64,000 bases of DNA from Luteimonas sp. FCS-9 (GTDB lineage: Bacteria; Pseudomonadota; Gammaproteobacteria; Xanthomonadales; Xanthomonadaceae). Shown one piece after another: positions 30,275-39,313 of this stretch (position 1 is the stretch's first letter; each line of letters opens with the position of its first letter). The notes under the pieces are model-generated. The model saw only the letters and a program-made list of their open reading frames with translations, was not told where the DNA came from and made no database searches. The DNA is taken from NCBI RefSeq assembly GCF_001014645.1, contig NZ_LASZ01000002.1, positions 310,001 through 374,000 on the forward strand, in the 5' to 3' direction. The position numbers were made by a program, and so were the translations under genes.

Positions 30275-30487
30275 GACTCCATCCTCTCAAGAGTTGGAGC
30301 CTCCAGGAATCCCGGGGCGGTTCACGTTGAAGCGGCGGTATTGCTTTGACAGCAAAACGGTGGCCAGTCAAGTTGCAGCGGGGGAGTTGGTGGCCGACGA
30401 TAGCAGTGTGTGGAACACTGGTGGCTGTCACAACAGGCATCCTGTGTGGACCTGACGCCCTGTTGTAATCAGCACTCAAGGACGACC

Positions 30488-31117
30488 ATGAAACAGATCC
30501 TCAAAGATGACGATATCGGGCGGTTGGTTGTGACGATGCGCGATCACCGCCATGTCTTTGAACAACGATGGGGGTTGATGACAAACCACAACCGTGACAT
30601 CAGTGGAATGGGCACTCAGTCGATCACCGTGAGATCTGAAGAGCACTCAGGACATGAAGACCATGACGACAATGTGGTGCGGGTGGTCTTTGACACCACT
30701 CCACTATCGCCCGAAAGTCTGGTGCAGTATGAATCTGAGTTGTTCAAAGATGGACGCGATGAAAGTAAGCCAGCCAAAAACCTTGGTGTTTGCGCGTTTT
30801 ACGTGAAGTCCATCTATTACGGAAAGGGATGGAATGAGGCATTGGCAGACGAATTGAAGGAGCATACCCAAGTGCTGCGCAAGGCAGAAGCATCGCTACA
30901 GGTCTGGATCGATCAAGGATGGGGAATGTTGACAGTTTGCTCTCGCATCTTGTGCCGAACCAAAGCTTTGTTTTCGCCTGAAGAATTGAAACTTTTTGCG
31001 ACCAATGACTGCTCCATCGGTGAATTGAAATCGCGTTTTATCTGCAAGAAATGCGGGGCGCGCAATCCAAACGTCTCAGTGCAGGATCCGTCAGTAATCC
31101 AACCCGTGATCCGCTGA
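30488..31117 (+). CDS. hypothetical protein with C-terminal zinc-ribbon-like motif, between two IS elements
   Basis: A 209-residue protein of unknown family, charged and without membrane segments. Near the C-terminus [11 protein letters not shown] has a CxxC pair of zinc-ribbon type, but the second pair is missing. A good ribosome site AAGGA lies 6 bases before ATG 30488. GC is far below the genome average, so it is foreign. It may be the gene of cassette 8, since it lies between attC-7 and the half attC at 32519, or may have arrived with the IS elements. Confidence 0.6.
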   Translation: MKQILKDDDIGRLVVTMRDHRHVFEQRWGLMTNHNRDISGMGTQSITVRSEEHSGHEDHDDNVVRVVFDTTPLSPESLVQYESELFKDGRDESKPAKNLGVCAFYVKSIYYGKGWNEALADELKEHTQVLRKAEASLQVWIDQGWGMLTVCSRILCRTKALFSPEELKLFATNDCSIGELKSRFICKKCGARNPNVSVQDPSVIQPVIR

Positions 31118-31294
31118 CCTACTCCGATCTCTGGATTGCTTGTTCTGCATCACAGCAGGCGACTTCTGAAGATATGCCAGCACATCTTCCTGTTGCTCAG
31201 GCTTGGCTTGTACTTTGGCCTCTTTTTGCAGCTTCTTGCTTTTTTCTTTCAAGGCTTGGGTGTACTCAGCGATCGTCTCTTTGACCTGCGACGT
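31091..31294 (-). pseudogene. 3' fragment of an unknown gene cut by an IS
   Basis: On the minus strand an open frame enters from the left end of the second IS and codes about 67 residues (VKETIAEYTQALKEKSKKLQ, a likely coiled coil, then a polar tail) to a TGA at 31091. The 5' part is not seen on the other side of the IS. Its end overlaps the end of the plus-strand gene by 27 bases. It could also be a chance frame; the Lys/Glu/Gln-rich coiled-coil composition in low-GC DNA argues for a real remnant. Confidence 0.45.
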
Positions 31295-31356
31295 TCCCCC
31301 GCAATTGAGTAGCAGGCTGCTTTGGAGTCCAATTCCCAACGAGAAGGAGATTGGAC

Positions 31357-31620
31357 GTGAAAAAGCGTTTCAGCGAAGAGCAGATCATCGGCTTCCTGCG
31401 TGTAGCCGAGGTCGGTCTACCGGTCAAGGAACTGTGCCGCCGGCATGGCTTCAGCGAGGCGTCGTACTACTTGTGGCGCAGCAAGTTCGGCGGAATGAAC
31501 GTGTCCGAGGCCAGGCGCCTGAAAGAGCTGGAGACCGAGAACGCGCGCTTGAAGAAGCTGCTGGCCGAGCAGGTCCTCAAGAACGAAGTGATCAAGGACG
31601 TGCTGCGAAAAAAATGGTGA
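31357..31620 (+). CDS. IS3-family (IS407-type) transposase orfA
   Basis: An 87-residue helix-turn-helix protein (KKRFSEEQIIGFLRVAEVG, then KELCRRHGFSEASYYLWR) with a C-terminal leucine zipper (LKELETENARLKKLLAEQVL). The GTG at 31357 is preferred because AAGGAG lies 7 bases before it; a TTG at 31351 is too close. It ends at 31620 after an A7 run (31608-31614) where a -1 shift would join orfB to make the OrfAB transposase. Intact. Confidence 0.88.
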   Translation: MKKRFSEEQIIGFLRVAEVGLPVKELCRRHGFSEASYYLWRSKFGGMNVSEARRLKELETENARLKKLLAEQVLKNEVIKDVLRKKW

Positions 31621-32437
31621 GCGCACCGGCTCGTCGGGAGCAGGTGCGCTGCATGGCAGGCAAAGGGTTCAGCGAGCGGCGCGCTTTGCGCGTGGTCGGC
31701 ATGAGTGCGAGCGCGCTGCGCTACGTACCCCGCCCGGATCGCAATGTCGAACTGCGGTTGCAGATCCAGGCCTTGGCGCATCGGCACAAGCGCTACGGCG
31801 TGGGCATGATCTATCTCAAGCTGCGGCAAAGCGGTCACGCCGTGAACTACAAGCGCGTGGAGCGGCTGTATCAGCAGGCAAAGCTGCAGGTGCGACGCCG
31901 CAAGCGCAAGAAGGTGCCGGTGGTTGAGCGGCAACCGCTGATCCGTCCGACTGCGGCCAACGATGTGTGGTCGATGGATTTCATCTTCGATCGCACGGCC
32001 GACGGACGTGTCATCAAGTGCCTGGTAATCGTGGATGACGCAAGTCACGAGGCCGTGGCAATCGAAGTCGAGCGTGCGATCTCGGGCCACGGCGTCAGCC
32101 GCGTACTGGACCGCCTGTCACTCAGCCGTGGTCTGCCGAAGGTGATCCGGACCGACAACGGCAAGGAATTCTGCGGTAAGGCCATGATGGCGTGGGCGCA
32201 CGAACGTGGCGTGCGTTGCGCCTGATCCAGCCGGGTAAACCGAACCAGAACGCTTACGTCGAATCGTTCAACGGTCGCCTGCGCGATGAATGCCTCAACG
32301 AGCACTGGTTCCCGACACTGCTACACGCTCGGACAGAAATCGAAGGCTGGCGGCGGGAATGCAGCGAGGAACGACCGAAGAAGTCACTTGGCGGGCTGAC
32401 ACCCGCGCAACGACTGGTAGCAAAGTCGCTACGATAA
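31614..32437 (+). pseudogene. IS407-type transposase orfB, one frameshift
   Basis: The rve/DDE integrase: WSMDFIFDRT gives the first Asp, RTDNGKEFCG the second, and after a 1-base deletion near 32217 the frame continues as LRLIQPGKPNQNAYVESFNG with the catalytic Glu and ends LTPAQRLVAKSLR. Without the shift the protein stops at 32225 before the Glu, so it should be inactive unless the shift is a read error. Start ATG 31614 lies in the slippery A run. Confidence 0.85.
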
Positions 32438-32518
32438 GCCCGGACTCCAAACAGCCCCGCCACTGAAAGCGGGGGGGGACATCGCAATCTCAGCGTGGCA
32501 ATAGCCATGCAAGCGGGC

Positions 32519-32543
32519 GCGCGGCCTAATTCAGGCGTTATAC
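32519..32543 (+). repeat. attC-8, right half only
   Basis: Only the right arm (GCGGCCTAATTCAGGC and core GTTATAC) remains; the left arm and its TAAC end are absent. It marks the end of the IS-disrupted cassette and the start of the next. Confidence 0.6.
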
Positions 32544-32557
32544 GGCACAGAGGGGAT

Positions 32558-33067
32558 ATGGCTACTGAGAAGGAGCTCGATCGAGCACTCGCGGCGGAGT
32601 TAGAGTCCAATCCTGTCTTCTTGGAATGGTTTGTATCCCAGACAAAGTTTTCGGGATGCAACGCGACTTTCCATAGTTGTCGGGCCGATCATCCCTGGGG
32701 CACACATCCGTTCCCAAGCACCGATCCAGCTACCGGAAAGAGCATCACAGTCAGACGTCAATCTGAGACTGATGTTCTGCTTGTCGTGTCGGATCGCGAC
32801 AGCCAATTGCACGGCCTACATATCGAGAACAAGATAGGAGCTGGCAAGTTCATGGATCTCCAGCCAGAGATGTACGCTCATCGTGCGGCCCACTGGATCG
32901 GTAACCCGCGGTATGGCAACTACGCCGACTTTGTAACAGTCCTGCTTGCTCCGGATGAATTTCAGCAACGCAACGCTGCGCAAGCAGCGCTTTTTGACTG
33001 TTTCATCTCCCATGAGGCAGTGGGGCACTACATACCGCTGTTTCGGGGTGTATCGAGTGCCGCATAA
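32558..33067 (+). CDS. cassette-borne putative PD-(D/E)XK nuclease-like protein (cassette 9)
   Basis: A 169-residue protein. TDVLLVV (71-77), then HGLHIENKIGAGKF (85-98) fits the D...(D/E)xK core of the PD-(D/E)XK fold (D72, E90, K92), followed by a helix with QPEMYAHRAAHW. Such cassettes could encode restriction-like or defence nucleases, but no motif fixes the target. ATG 32558 follows an AGGGGAT ribosome site. The stop TAA is part of attC-9. Confidence 0.6.
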   Translation: MATEKELDRALAAELESNPVFLEWFVSQTKFSGCNATFHSCRADHPWGTHPFPSTDPATGKSITVRRQSETDVLLVVSDRDSQLHGLHIENKIGAGKFMDLQPEMYAHRAAHWIGNPRYGNYADFVTVLLAPDEFQQRNAAQAALFDCFISHEAVGHYIPLFRGVSSAA

Positions 33068-33121
33068 CAATTCGTTTGAGCCGACGCCACTTCGTGACGC
33101 GGCTTGACTCAGGCGTTAGCC
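33062..33121 (+). repeat. attC-9 (last of the array)
   Basis: GCATAAC to GTTAGCC, 60 bases; arms GAGCCGACGCCAC and GTGACGCGGCTT. No attC is seen further right. Confidence 0.8.
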
Positions 33122-33168
33122 AGCCCACACGCGATGCATCGCCCTCGATCATCAGTCCAGGAGGTTTC

Positions 33169-34692
33169 GTGCAGTATTCACTACGAATCTTTACTGCGTG
33201 CGTCGTGCGTACGGCTGCCCTCGCCTGCGCAATCGTTCCCGATGCAGTGGCGCAAGAGACATACTGGCCGACGCACGAATGGCGCAACTCGTCCCCGGAA
33301 GCCCAGGGGATGGATTCGGAGGTACTCGCCGACGCGCTCGACTACGTTCGCGACCATCAGACGCCGATCCACAGCCTGACCATCGTTCGCAACGGGCATG
33401 TCGTACTGGATGCATATTTCTGGCCGTTCCAGGAGGGACAATTGCACGATCTCGCGTCCGTGACGAAGAGCGTGACGTCGACGCTCGCCGGGATCGCGAT
33501 CGGCAGGCACGCGTTGGAACTGCGCCAGCCGCTGACTGCAGTGTTCGATCAACGCAGGATCGCGAACCTGGATGAACAAAAGAGGCGCATGACCATCGAG
33601 CATCTGCTTTCGATGACCTCCGGATTGGACTGCGAAGCCGGCCGTGGTGAAATCACCCTCTCGCAGATGAGGGAAAGCACCGACTGGACCCAGTTCATGC
33701 TGGATCTGCCGATGCGTGATGAACCTGGAAGTCGTTTCGAGTACTGCTCCGGTGGCATGCACCTCCTGTCCGCTGCGATCACGGAAGCGACGGGCCTGAG
33801 TGCGCTCGACTTCGCGCGCCGCGAGCTGTTCGGTCCACTCGGCATCGGCAACGCAGCATGGCCGGCCGATGACCACGGGGTTTCGTATGGATGGGGCGAT
33901 CTTCATCTCGAGCCCCTCGATATGGCCAAGTTGGGCTATTTGTGGTTGAACAACGGCCGATGGGAAGACCGGCAACTCGTCCCGGAGGAGTGGATGCGTG
34001 CTGCCGTCCAGGCGCAGCCGCAGCCGGCACGCAACGGTCAGAAGTACGGATATGGCCTCTGGGTCTATCCGGATAGGCATCCGCGGCTGTTCGAGGCGGA
34101 AGGTCGGGGCGGCCAACGCATCAGCGTCACCCCGGAGAAGAACGTCGTCGTCGTGTTCACGGGCGGAGAGTTCGAGCCCGGCGACATTGGCGCCTTCATT
34201 CTTCGCGCTATCAAGTCCGATCAGCCCTTGCCGGAAAATCCAGCGGCGGCGGACCGGCTGGCGACTGCTGTAGGAGATGCGGCAACGCCGCCTCGTCCAG
34301 TGGCATTCATGTCACCGATGGTGAGTACGGTTTCGGGCAGACGGTACACGCTCGCCGAAAACCCGCTTGACCTGAAATCTTTCGTCCTCACGTTTTCGGG
34401 AGCCGAGGACGCACACCTTCAGCTCGAGCTTGGCGATCGCATCGATCCGCCGAGGCCGATCGGGCTGGACGGCGTTCCGCGCGTGCCTTCAGGCGGCGAA
34501 TTCGGCGCGCCCGTCGCAGTAAGCGGCAGGTGGGAGAGCGACAGCACCTTCGTTGTTGAGTACAACGAAATCGGAAACATCAACATGTACCGGTTTCGGC
34601 TGAGATTCTCTGGCGATGATGTCGACGTGCAACTGAGCGAACGATCGCAGGTGATTCCAAGCGCACGATTCCATGGAACATCCGTCAACTAG
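33169..34692 (+). CDS. exported serine hydrolase, class C beta-lactamase family
   Basis: A 507-residue protein: Sec signal (AALACAIVPDAVAQ, cleavage near 29), then a beta-lactamase/penicillin-binding fold with SVTK at 97-100 (nucleophile S97, base K100) and the YCSGG second motif; the third motif is loosely EGRGGQ. A C-terminal domain of about 130 residues is beta-rich. Members are esterases or peptidases as often as beta-lactamases. GTG 33169 was chosen because AGGAGG lies just upstream. It follows the last attC but has none after it, so it may be chromosomal or the stranded last cassette. Confidence 0.82.
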   Translation: MQYSLRIFTACVVRTAALACAIVPDAVAQETYWPTHEWRNSSPEAQGMDSEVLADALDYVRDHQTPIHSLTIVRNGHVVLDAYFWPFQEGQLHDLASVTKSVTSTLAGIAIGRHALELRQPLTAVFDQRRIANLDEQKRRMTIEHLLSMTSGLDCEAGRGEITLSQMRESTDWTQFMLDLPMRDEPGSRFEYCSGGMHLLSAAITEATGLSALDFARRELFGPLGIGNAAWPADDHGVSYGWGDLHLEPLDMAKLGYLWLNNGRWEDRQLVPEEWMRAAVQAQPQPARNGQKYGYGLWVYPDRHPRLFEAEGRGGQRISVTPEKNVVVVFTGGEFEPGDIGAFILRAIKSDQPLPENPAAADRLATAVGDAATPPRPVAFMSPMVSTVSGRRYTLAENPLDLKSFVLTFSGAEDAHLQLELGDRIDPPRPIGLDGVPRVPSGGEFGAPVAVSGRWESDSTFVVEYNEIGNINMYRFRLRFSGDDVDVQLSERSQVIPSARFHGTSVN

Positions 34693-34805
34693 AGTGCATC
34701 AGTGGCACGCGCCACATCGCATCACGTCATTGCTGATCGTTCGATCGCAGCCCCCGCGGCCTTAGGAACGAAACAGGTCCGTCCCACACGGTCGTACACG
34801 CGCCT

Positions 34806-37800
34806 TCACTCACCCGCACGCGGCCGCTCGTCCTCGCGCACCCGGAACCACGCCGCATACAGCGCCGGTAGGAACGTCAGCGTCAGCAGCGTGGCGACCG
34901 TCAGTCCACCCATGATCGCGACCGCCATCGGGCCGAAGAACACGCTGCGGGAGAGCGGGATCATCGCCAGGATCGCGGCGAGTGCCGTCAGCACGATCGG
35001 CCGGAACCGGCGCACGGTGGCGTCGATGACCGCGTCCCAGCGCGCGTGGCCGGCGGCGATGTCCTGCTCGATCTGGTCGACCAGGATGATCGAGTTGCGC
35101 ATGATCATGCCCGCCAGCGCGATCGTGCCGAGCATCGCGACGAAGCCGAACGGCACCCGGAACACCAGCAGGAACAGGGTCACGCCGATCATCCCCAGCG
35201 GCGCGGTCAGCATCACCAGCGCACTGCGCGAGAAGCTGCGCAGCTGCAGCATCAGCAGCGTGACCACGACGAACAGGAACAGCGGCAGCCCGGCCTTGAT
35301 CGAGTCCTGGCCCTTGCCCGAATCCTCGACCGTGCCACCGGTCTCCAGGCGGTAGCCCGACGGCAGGTCCGCGCGAATGTCCTCGAGCGTGGGCAGGATC
35401 TGGCCGACGACGGTCGGCGGCGTGACGTCGCCGCGCACGTCCGCGCGCACGGTGATCGTCGGCAGCCGGTCGCGGTGCCAGATGATGCCGTCCTCGAACG
35501 TCGACTCCAGCCGCGCGACCTGCGACAGCGGCACCGGGCCGGCGGCACCGGGCATCGCCAGGCTGTCGAGCCGCTCGAGCGCGACGCGCTCGTCGGCGGG
35601 TCCACGCATGACGATGCCGATCAGTTCGTTGTCTTCTCGGTAGGTGCTGATCTGCTGGCCGGACAGCGAACTCGACAGGAACTGCGCGATCTGCTGCGAG
35701 CTCACGCCGAGCACGCGGGCGCGCTCCTGGTCGACGACCAGGCGCACGATGCGGCTGGGCTCGTCCCAGTCGAGGTTGACGTTGGTCACGTGCGGGTTCT
35801 CGCGCACCTTGGCCGCGATCGCGTCGGCGATGTCGCGCACGCGCTCGACGTGCTCGCCCGAGACGCGCAGCTGCACCGGATAGCCGACCGGCGGGCCGGT
35901 TTCGAGCCGCGTGACGCGCAGCTGCAGTTCCGGGAACGCCGGCGCGATCTCGTCGATCAGCCAGGTGCGCAGGCGCTCGCGGGCCTCGACGTCGGTCGCG
36001 GTCACGACGAATTGCGCGAAGTTGGCCTGCGGCAGTTGTTGGTCCAGCGGCAGGTAGAACCGCGGCGAGCCGGTGCCGATGTACGCCACGCGGTTGTCGA
36101 CCCCATCCTTGCCGTCGAGCAGCGCGTCCAGCCGCGCGGCCGCGGCCTCGGTCGCGCGCAGCGAACTGCCCTCGGCGAGCTCGACGTCGACCATCAGCTC
36201 CAGCCGCGTCGAATCGGGGAAGAACTGCTGCGGCACGAAGCGGAACAGCAGCAAGGAGGCGACGAACAGCGCCACGGTCGCGCCGATCACCAGCCAACGA
36301 TGCGTCAGCGACCAGTGCAGCCAGCCGCGGAAGCGGCGGTAGAACGGGCGCTGGTAGGGATCGTGGTCGTGCGCATGCGGATCCCGGGGCGCCAGTGCGA
36401 ACGCGAAGGCCGGCCAGCGGTCCGCGGCGCGGCGGCGCGCGTCGCGCCAGCGCGCGGGCAGCGAACCGGGGCGCGGCGGCTGCGGGTTCGCGAGGTCGGG
36501 CAGCATCTTCTCGCCGAGCAGCGGGATGAACAGCACTGCCGCGATCCACGACACCACCAGCGCGATCGTCACGACCTCGAACAGCGAGCGCGTGTACTCG
36601 CCGGTGCTCGAGGCCGCGGTCGCGATCGGCAGGAAACCCGCTGCGGTCACCAGCGTGCCGGTCAGCATCGGGAACGCGGTGTGGGTCCATGCGTAGCTCG
36701 CCGCCTTGAGCCGGCTGTCGCCCTGCTCCATGCGGATGGCCATCATCTCCACCGCGATGATCGCGTCGTCCACCATCAGGCCCAGCGCCAGCACCAGCGC
36801 GCCAAGCGAAATCTTGTGCAGGCCGATGTCGAACAGGTCCATCGCGGTGAAGGTCATCGCCAGCACCAGCGGGATCGACACCGCGACCACCAGGCCGGTG
36901 CGCAGGCCCAGCGACAGGAAGCTCACCAGCAGCACGATCACCACGGCCTCGGCGAGCACCTTGACGAACTCGCCGACCGAGTCGCGCACCGCGCGCGGCT
37001 GGTCGGAGACCTTGCGCAGCGCCATGCCCGCCGGCAGCGTTTCCTGCAGCCGCGCGAACTCGGCCTCCAGCGTCCGGCCGAGCCGGAGGATGTCGCCGCC
37101 GTCGTGCATCGCCACCGCGATGCCGATCGCGTCCTCGCCCATGAAGCGCATGCGCGGCGCGGCCGGATCGGCGAAGCCGCGTTCGACGGTTGCGATGTCG
37201 CCCAGCCGCACGGTGCGGTCGCCGGCGCGGATGGGGAACGCGCGGATCGCCTCGACCGAGTCGAACGCGCCGTCCACGCGCAGCTGCACGCGCGCGTCGG
37301 CGGTCTCGAAGAACCCCGCCGGCACCATCGCGTTCTGTTCCGACAGCGCCTGCTGCACCGCCGACATCGGGATACCGAGCGTCGCCAGCCGCGTGTTGTC
37401 GACCTCGATCCAGACCTTCTCGTCCTGCAGGCCGACCAGTTCGACCTTGCCGACGTCGTCGACCTGCTGCAGCGCGCGCTGGATGCGGTCGGCGTAGTCC
37501 TTCTTGATCGCGTAGTCGAAGCCTTCGCCGGTCAGTGCATAGATGTTGCCGAAGGTGTCGCCGAATTCGTCGTTGAAGAACGGGCCGACAATGTCCTGCG
37601 GCAGCTGCGCGCGCAGGTCGCCGACCTTCTTGCGCACCTGGTACCAGAGCGCGGGAATCTCGTCGGAATGCATCGAGTCGCGCGCGAAGAAAATCACCTG
37701 CGACTCGCCGGGCCGCGAGTACGAGCGCAGGAACTCGTAGTCGCCGGTTTCCATGAGCTTGCGCTCGATGCGCTCGGTCACCTGCCGCGAGACCTGCTCG

Positions 37801-37982
37801 GCCGTCGCGCCCGGCCACTGGGTCTGGATCACCATCGCCTTGAACGTGAACGGCGGGTCCTCGGACTGGCCCAGCCGCCCGTAGGACCAGATGCCCGCGA
37901 TCGCGACGACGAGCATCGCGTAGAGCACCAGGGTGCGGTTGCCCAGCGCCCATTCGGACAGGTTGAAGCGGTTCATGCGCAT
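34806..37982 (-). CDS. RND efflux pump inner-membrane permease
   Basis: A 1058-residue AcrB-type permease with 12 membrane helices. GLMVDDAIIAVEMM in helix 4 holds the paired aspartates of the proton relay, and two large periplasmic loops are present (about 35-330 and 570-870). It exports drugs or metabolites by proton antiport with the adaptor encoded upstream. ATG 37982 and ATG 37976 are both possible; neither has a good ribosome site because a REP palindrome fills the gap to the adaptor gene. The outer-membrane partner is probably the TolC encoded at 40821. Confidence 0.92.
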   Translation of the reverse strand: MRMNRFNLSEWALGNRTLVLYAMLVVAIAGIWSYGRLGQSEDPPFTFKAMVIQTQWPGATAEQVSRQVTERIERKLMETGDYEFLRSYSRPGESQVIFFARDSMHSDEIPALWYQVRKKVGDLRAQLPQDIVGPFFNDEFGDTFGNIYALTGEGFDYAIKKDYADRIQRALQQVDDVGKVELVGLQDEKVWIEVDNTRLATLGIPMSAVQQALSEQNAMVPAGFFETADARVQLRVDGAFDSVEAIRAFPIRAGDRTVRLGDIATVERGFADPAAPRMRFMGEDAIGIAVAMHDGGDILRLGRTLEAEFARLQETLPAGMALRKVSDQPRAVRDSVGEFVKVLAEAVVIVLLVSFLSLGLRTGLVVAVSIPLVLAMTFTAMDLFDIGLHKISLGALVLALGLMVDDAIIAVEMMAIRMEQGDSRLKAASYAWTHTAFPMLTGTLVTAAGFLPIATAASSTGEYTRSLFEVVTIALVVSWIAAVLFIPLLGEKMLPDLANPQPPRPGSLPARWRDARRRAADRWPAFAFALAPRDPHAHDHDPYQRPFYRRFRGWLHWSLTHRWLVIGATVALFVASLLLFRFVPQQFFPDSTRLELMVDVELAEGSSLRATEAAAARLDALLDGKDGVDNRVAYIGTGSPRFYLPLDQQLPQANFAQFVVTATDVEARERLRTWLIDEIAPAFPELQLRVTRLETGPPVGYPVQLRVSGEHVERVRDIADAIAAKVRENPHVTNVNLDWDEPSRIVRLVVDQERARVLGVSSQQIAQFLSSSLSGQQISTYREDNELIGIVMRGPADERVALERLDSLAMPGAAGPVPLSQVARLESTFEDGIIWHRDRLPTITVRADVRGDVTPPTVVGQILPTLEDIRADLPSGYRLETGGTVEDSGKGQDSIKAGLPLFLFVVVTLLMLQLRSFSRSALVMLTAPLGMIGVTLFLLVFRVPFGFVAMLGTIALAGMIMRNSIILVDQIEQDIAAGHARWDAVIDATVRRFRPIVLTALAAILAMIPLSRSVFFGPMAVAIMGGLTVATLLTLTFLPALYAAWFRVREDERPRAGE

Positions 37983-37988
37983 GTGCCC

Positions 37989-38056
37989 CGTAGGAGCGCG
38001 CTCGCGCGCGATGGCTTCATCGGGAAAGCCTCATCGCGCGCGAGCGCGCTCCTACG
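37989..38056. repeat. REP palindrome, GTAG class (copy 3)
   Basis: 25-base arms starting CGTAGGAGCGCGCTCGCGCG and closing with the exact complement, between the RND permease and adaptor genes. Confidence 0.83.
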
Positions 38057-38097
38057 CGGACACGGCGTCGGACGCGACGAACTGGCGATGGCGGCAG

Positions 38098-39237
38098 TCA
38101 TCGTGCCGCCGCCGGCGTCGGCGCGTCCTGCTGGACGGGCCGATTGTCGCGATCGACCGGCGCGACCGCCTGGCCCTCACGCAGCAGGTGGCCGCCGGCG
38201 GCGACGACCAGCGCGTCGGGCGCCAGCCCCGACAGCACCGGCACGGTCTGCGCACCGAATGCGCCGGTCTCGACCGGCACCGAGCGCAGCGTGCGGGTCT
38301 GCGGGTCGACCACCCAGACCGCCTTGCCGCCATCGGGTCCGGGCTGGATCGCGGTCAGCGGCAGCTGCAGCGTGTCGCCGGCCCCGAGCTCGAAGTGCAC
38401 GCGCGCGCTCTGGCCCAGTTCGACACCGTCGCGGACATCGTCGTCGACCGCCACGCGCGCGGCGTAGGTGCGCGACTGCGCGTCAGCGGCCGGCGCGATC
38501 TCGCGCAGCGTGCCCGGCAGGCGCACGCCGGGCCGGTTCCACAGCTCGATCCAGGCGCGCTGGCCGACCGAGAACGCGGCGATGCGCGACTCGGGCAGCG
38601 CGATCAGGACCTCGCGACCCTCGTCGCCGGCGAACGTGAAGATCGTCTGGCCGGCGGCCACGACCTGCCCCGCCTCGGCCTGGCGGCTGGCGACGACGCC
38701 GTCGCGCGGTGCCAGCAGCCGGGTGTAGCCGGCCTGGTTGCCGGCGACGTCGGCCTGGGCGCGCGCCGTGCGCAGCTGCGCCTGCGCCGCGCGGTAGGCC
38801 GCGTCCTGCGCGTCCATCGTCGAGCGGCTGACCAGTTGCTGGTCGACGAGCTGGGCGTAGCGCGCGCGGTCGGTGCGCGCGCGGGCGTACTCGGCCTCCG
38901 CCGCGGCCAGCTGCGCCTGCGCCGACTGCGCCTGCAAGCGCAAGTCGCCGGGGTCGATCTCGGCGAGCACCTGGCCGCGCCGGACCCGCGCGCCGGCGTC
39001 CACCAGCCGCCGCACCAGTTGCCCGCCGACCTGGAACGACAGCGGGCTCTCCTCCCGCGCCCGGACCTCGCCGGCGAAGGAAAGGTCCTCGCCTTCGGCC
39101 GCCTGGGTCGGGGTGACGACCAGCACCGGGCGGGCGGTCTCCGGCGGCGCGGCCTCGGGCCGGCAGGCACCCAGCAGCAGCGCCGCGACCAGGGCGACCC
39201 CGCAGCGGGCGGGAACAACGGACGGGACGCGGGGCAT
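38098..39237 (-). CDS. RND efflux periplasmic adaptor lipoprotein
   Basis: A 379-residue membrane fusion protein with a lipoprotein signal (LLLGAC; lipidated Cys near 25). It has the split lipoyl domain (VGGQLVRRLVDAGARVRRGQ), an alpha-helical hairpin (residues 100-160, Ala/Gln-rich), a beta-barrel and a membrane-proximal domain. It joins the permease to an outer-membrane channel. It is transcribed before the permease and divergently from a tetR-type repressor, which should control both. Confidence 0.9.
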   Translation of the reverse strand: MPRVPSVVPARCGVALVAALLLGACRPEAAPPETARPVLVVTPTQAAEGEDLSFAGEVRAREESPLSFQVGGQLVRRLVDAGARVRRGQVLAEIDPGDLRLQAQSAQAQLAAAEAEYARARTDRARYAQLVDQQLVSRSTMDAQDAAYRAAQAQLRTARAQADVAGNQAGYTRLLAPRDGVVASRQAEAGQVVAAGQTIFTFAGDEGREVLIALPESRIAAFSVGQRAWIELWNRPGVRLPGTLREIAPAADAQSRTYAARVAVDDDVRDGVELGQSARVHFELGAGDTLQLPLTAIQPGPDGGKAVWVVDPQTRTLRSVPVETGAFGAQTVPVLSGLAPDALVVAAGGHLLREGQAVAPVDRDNRPVQQDAPTPAAAR

Positions 39238-39261
39238 CGGCTTCTCGGCTGGGCGCGGGCG

Positions 39262-39277
39262 GATACGGGACCGTATC
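39262..39277. promoter_or_regulatory. operator between the RND operon and its TetR regulator
   Basis: A perfect palindrome with 7-base arms GATACGG and CCGTATC and a 2-base centre, 24 bases upstream of the adaptor start and 37 before tetR. A TATAGT hexamer (39300-39305) could be the tetR -10. The position is ideal for TetR repression of both directions. Confidence 0.65.
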
Positions 39278-39313
39278 GTATATTTTCAGAACTGGCTGGT
39301 ATAGTATTGAACC

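Larger units (their letters stand above)
31295..32478 (+). mobile_element. IS3-family element of the IS407 type (about 1.18 kb)
   Basis: Imperfect inverted ends start TCCCCCGC and include GGCTG and TTTGGAGTCC about 20 bases in, on both sides. It carries overlapping orfA and orfB with an A7 slippery run between them. The exact ends are blurred by the C/G runs, and no clear target duplication was found. Confidence 0.8.

Noticed and set aside
30342..30452. A MutL-like string (SQVAAGELV) in a plus-strand frame right of the first IS
   Set aside because: Only nine residues resemble QIAAGEVV, there is no further GHKL homology, and the frame comes out of the IS; a chance match.
35046..38639. A 1197-codon open frame on the plus strand opposite the RND genes
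   Set aside because: Same reason: low-complexity Arg/His/Gln composition and complete overlap with a clear permease and adaptor.
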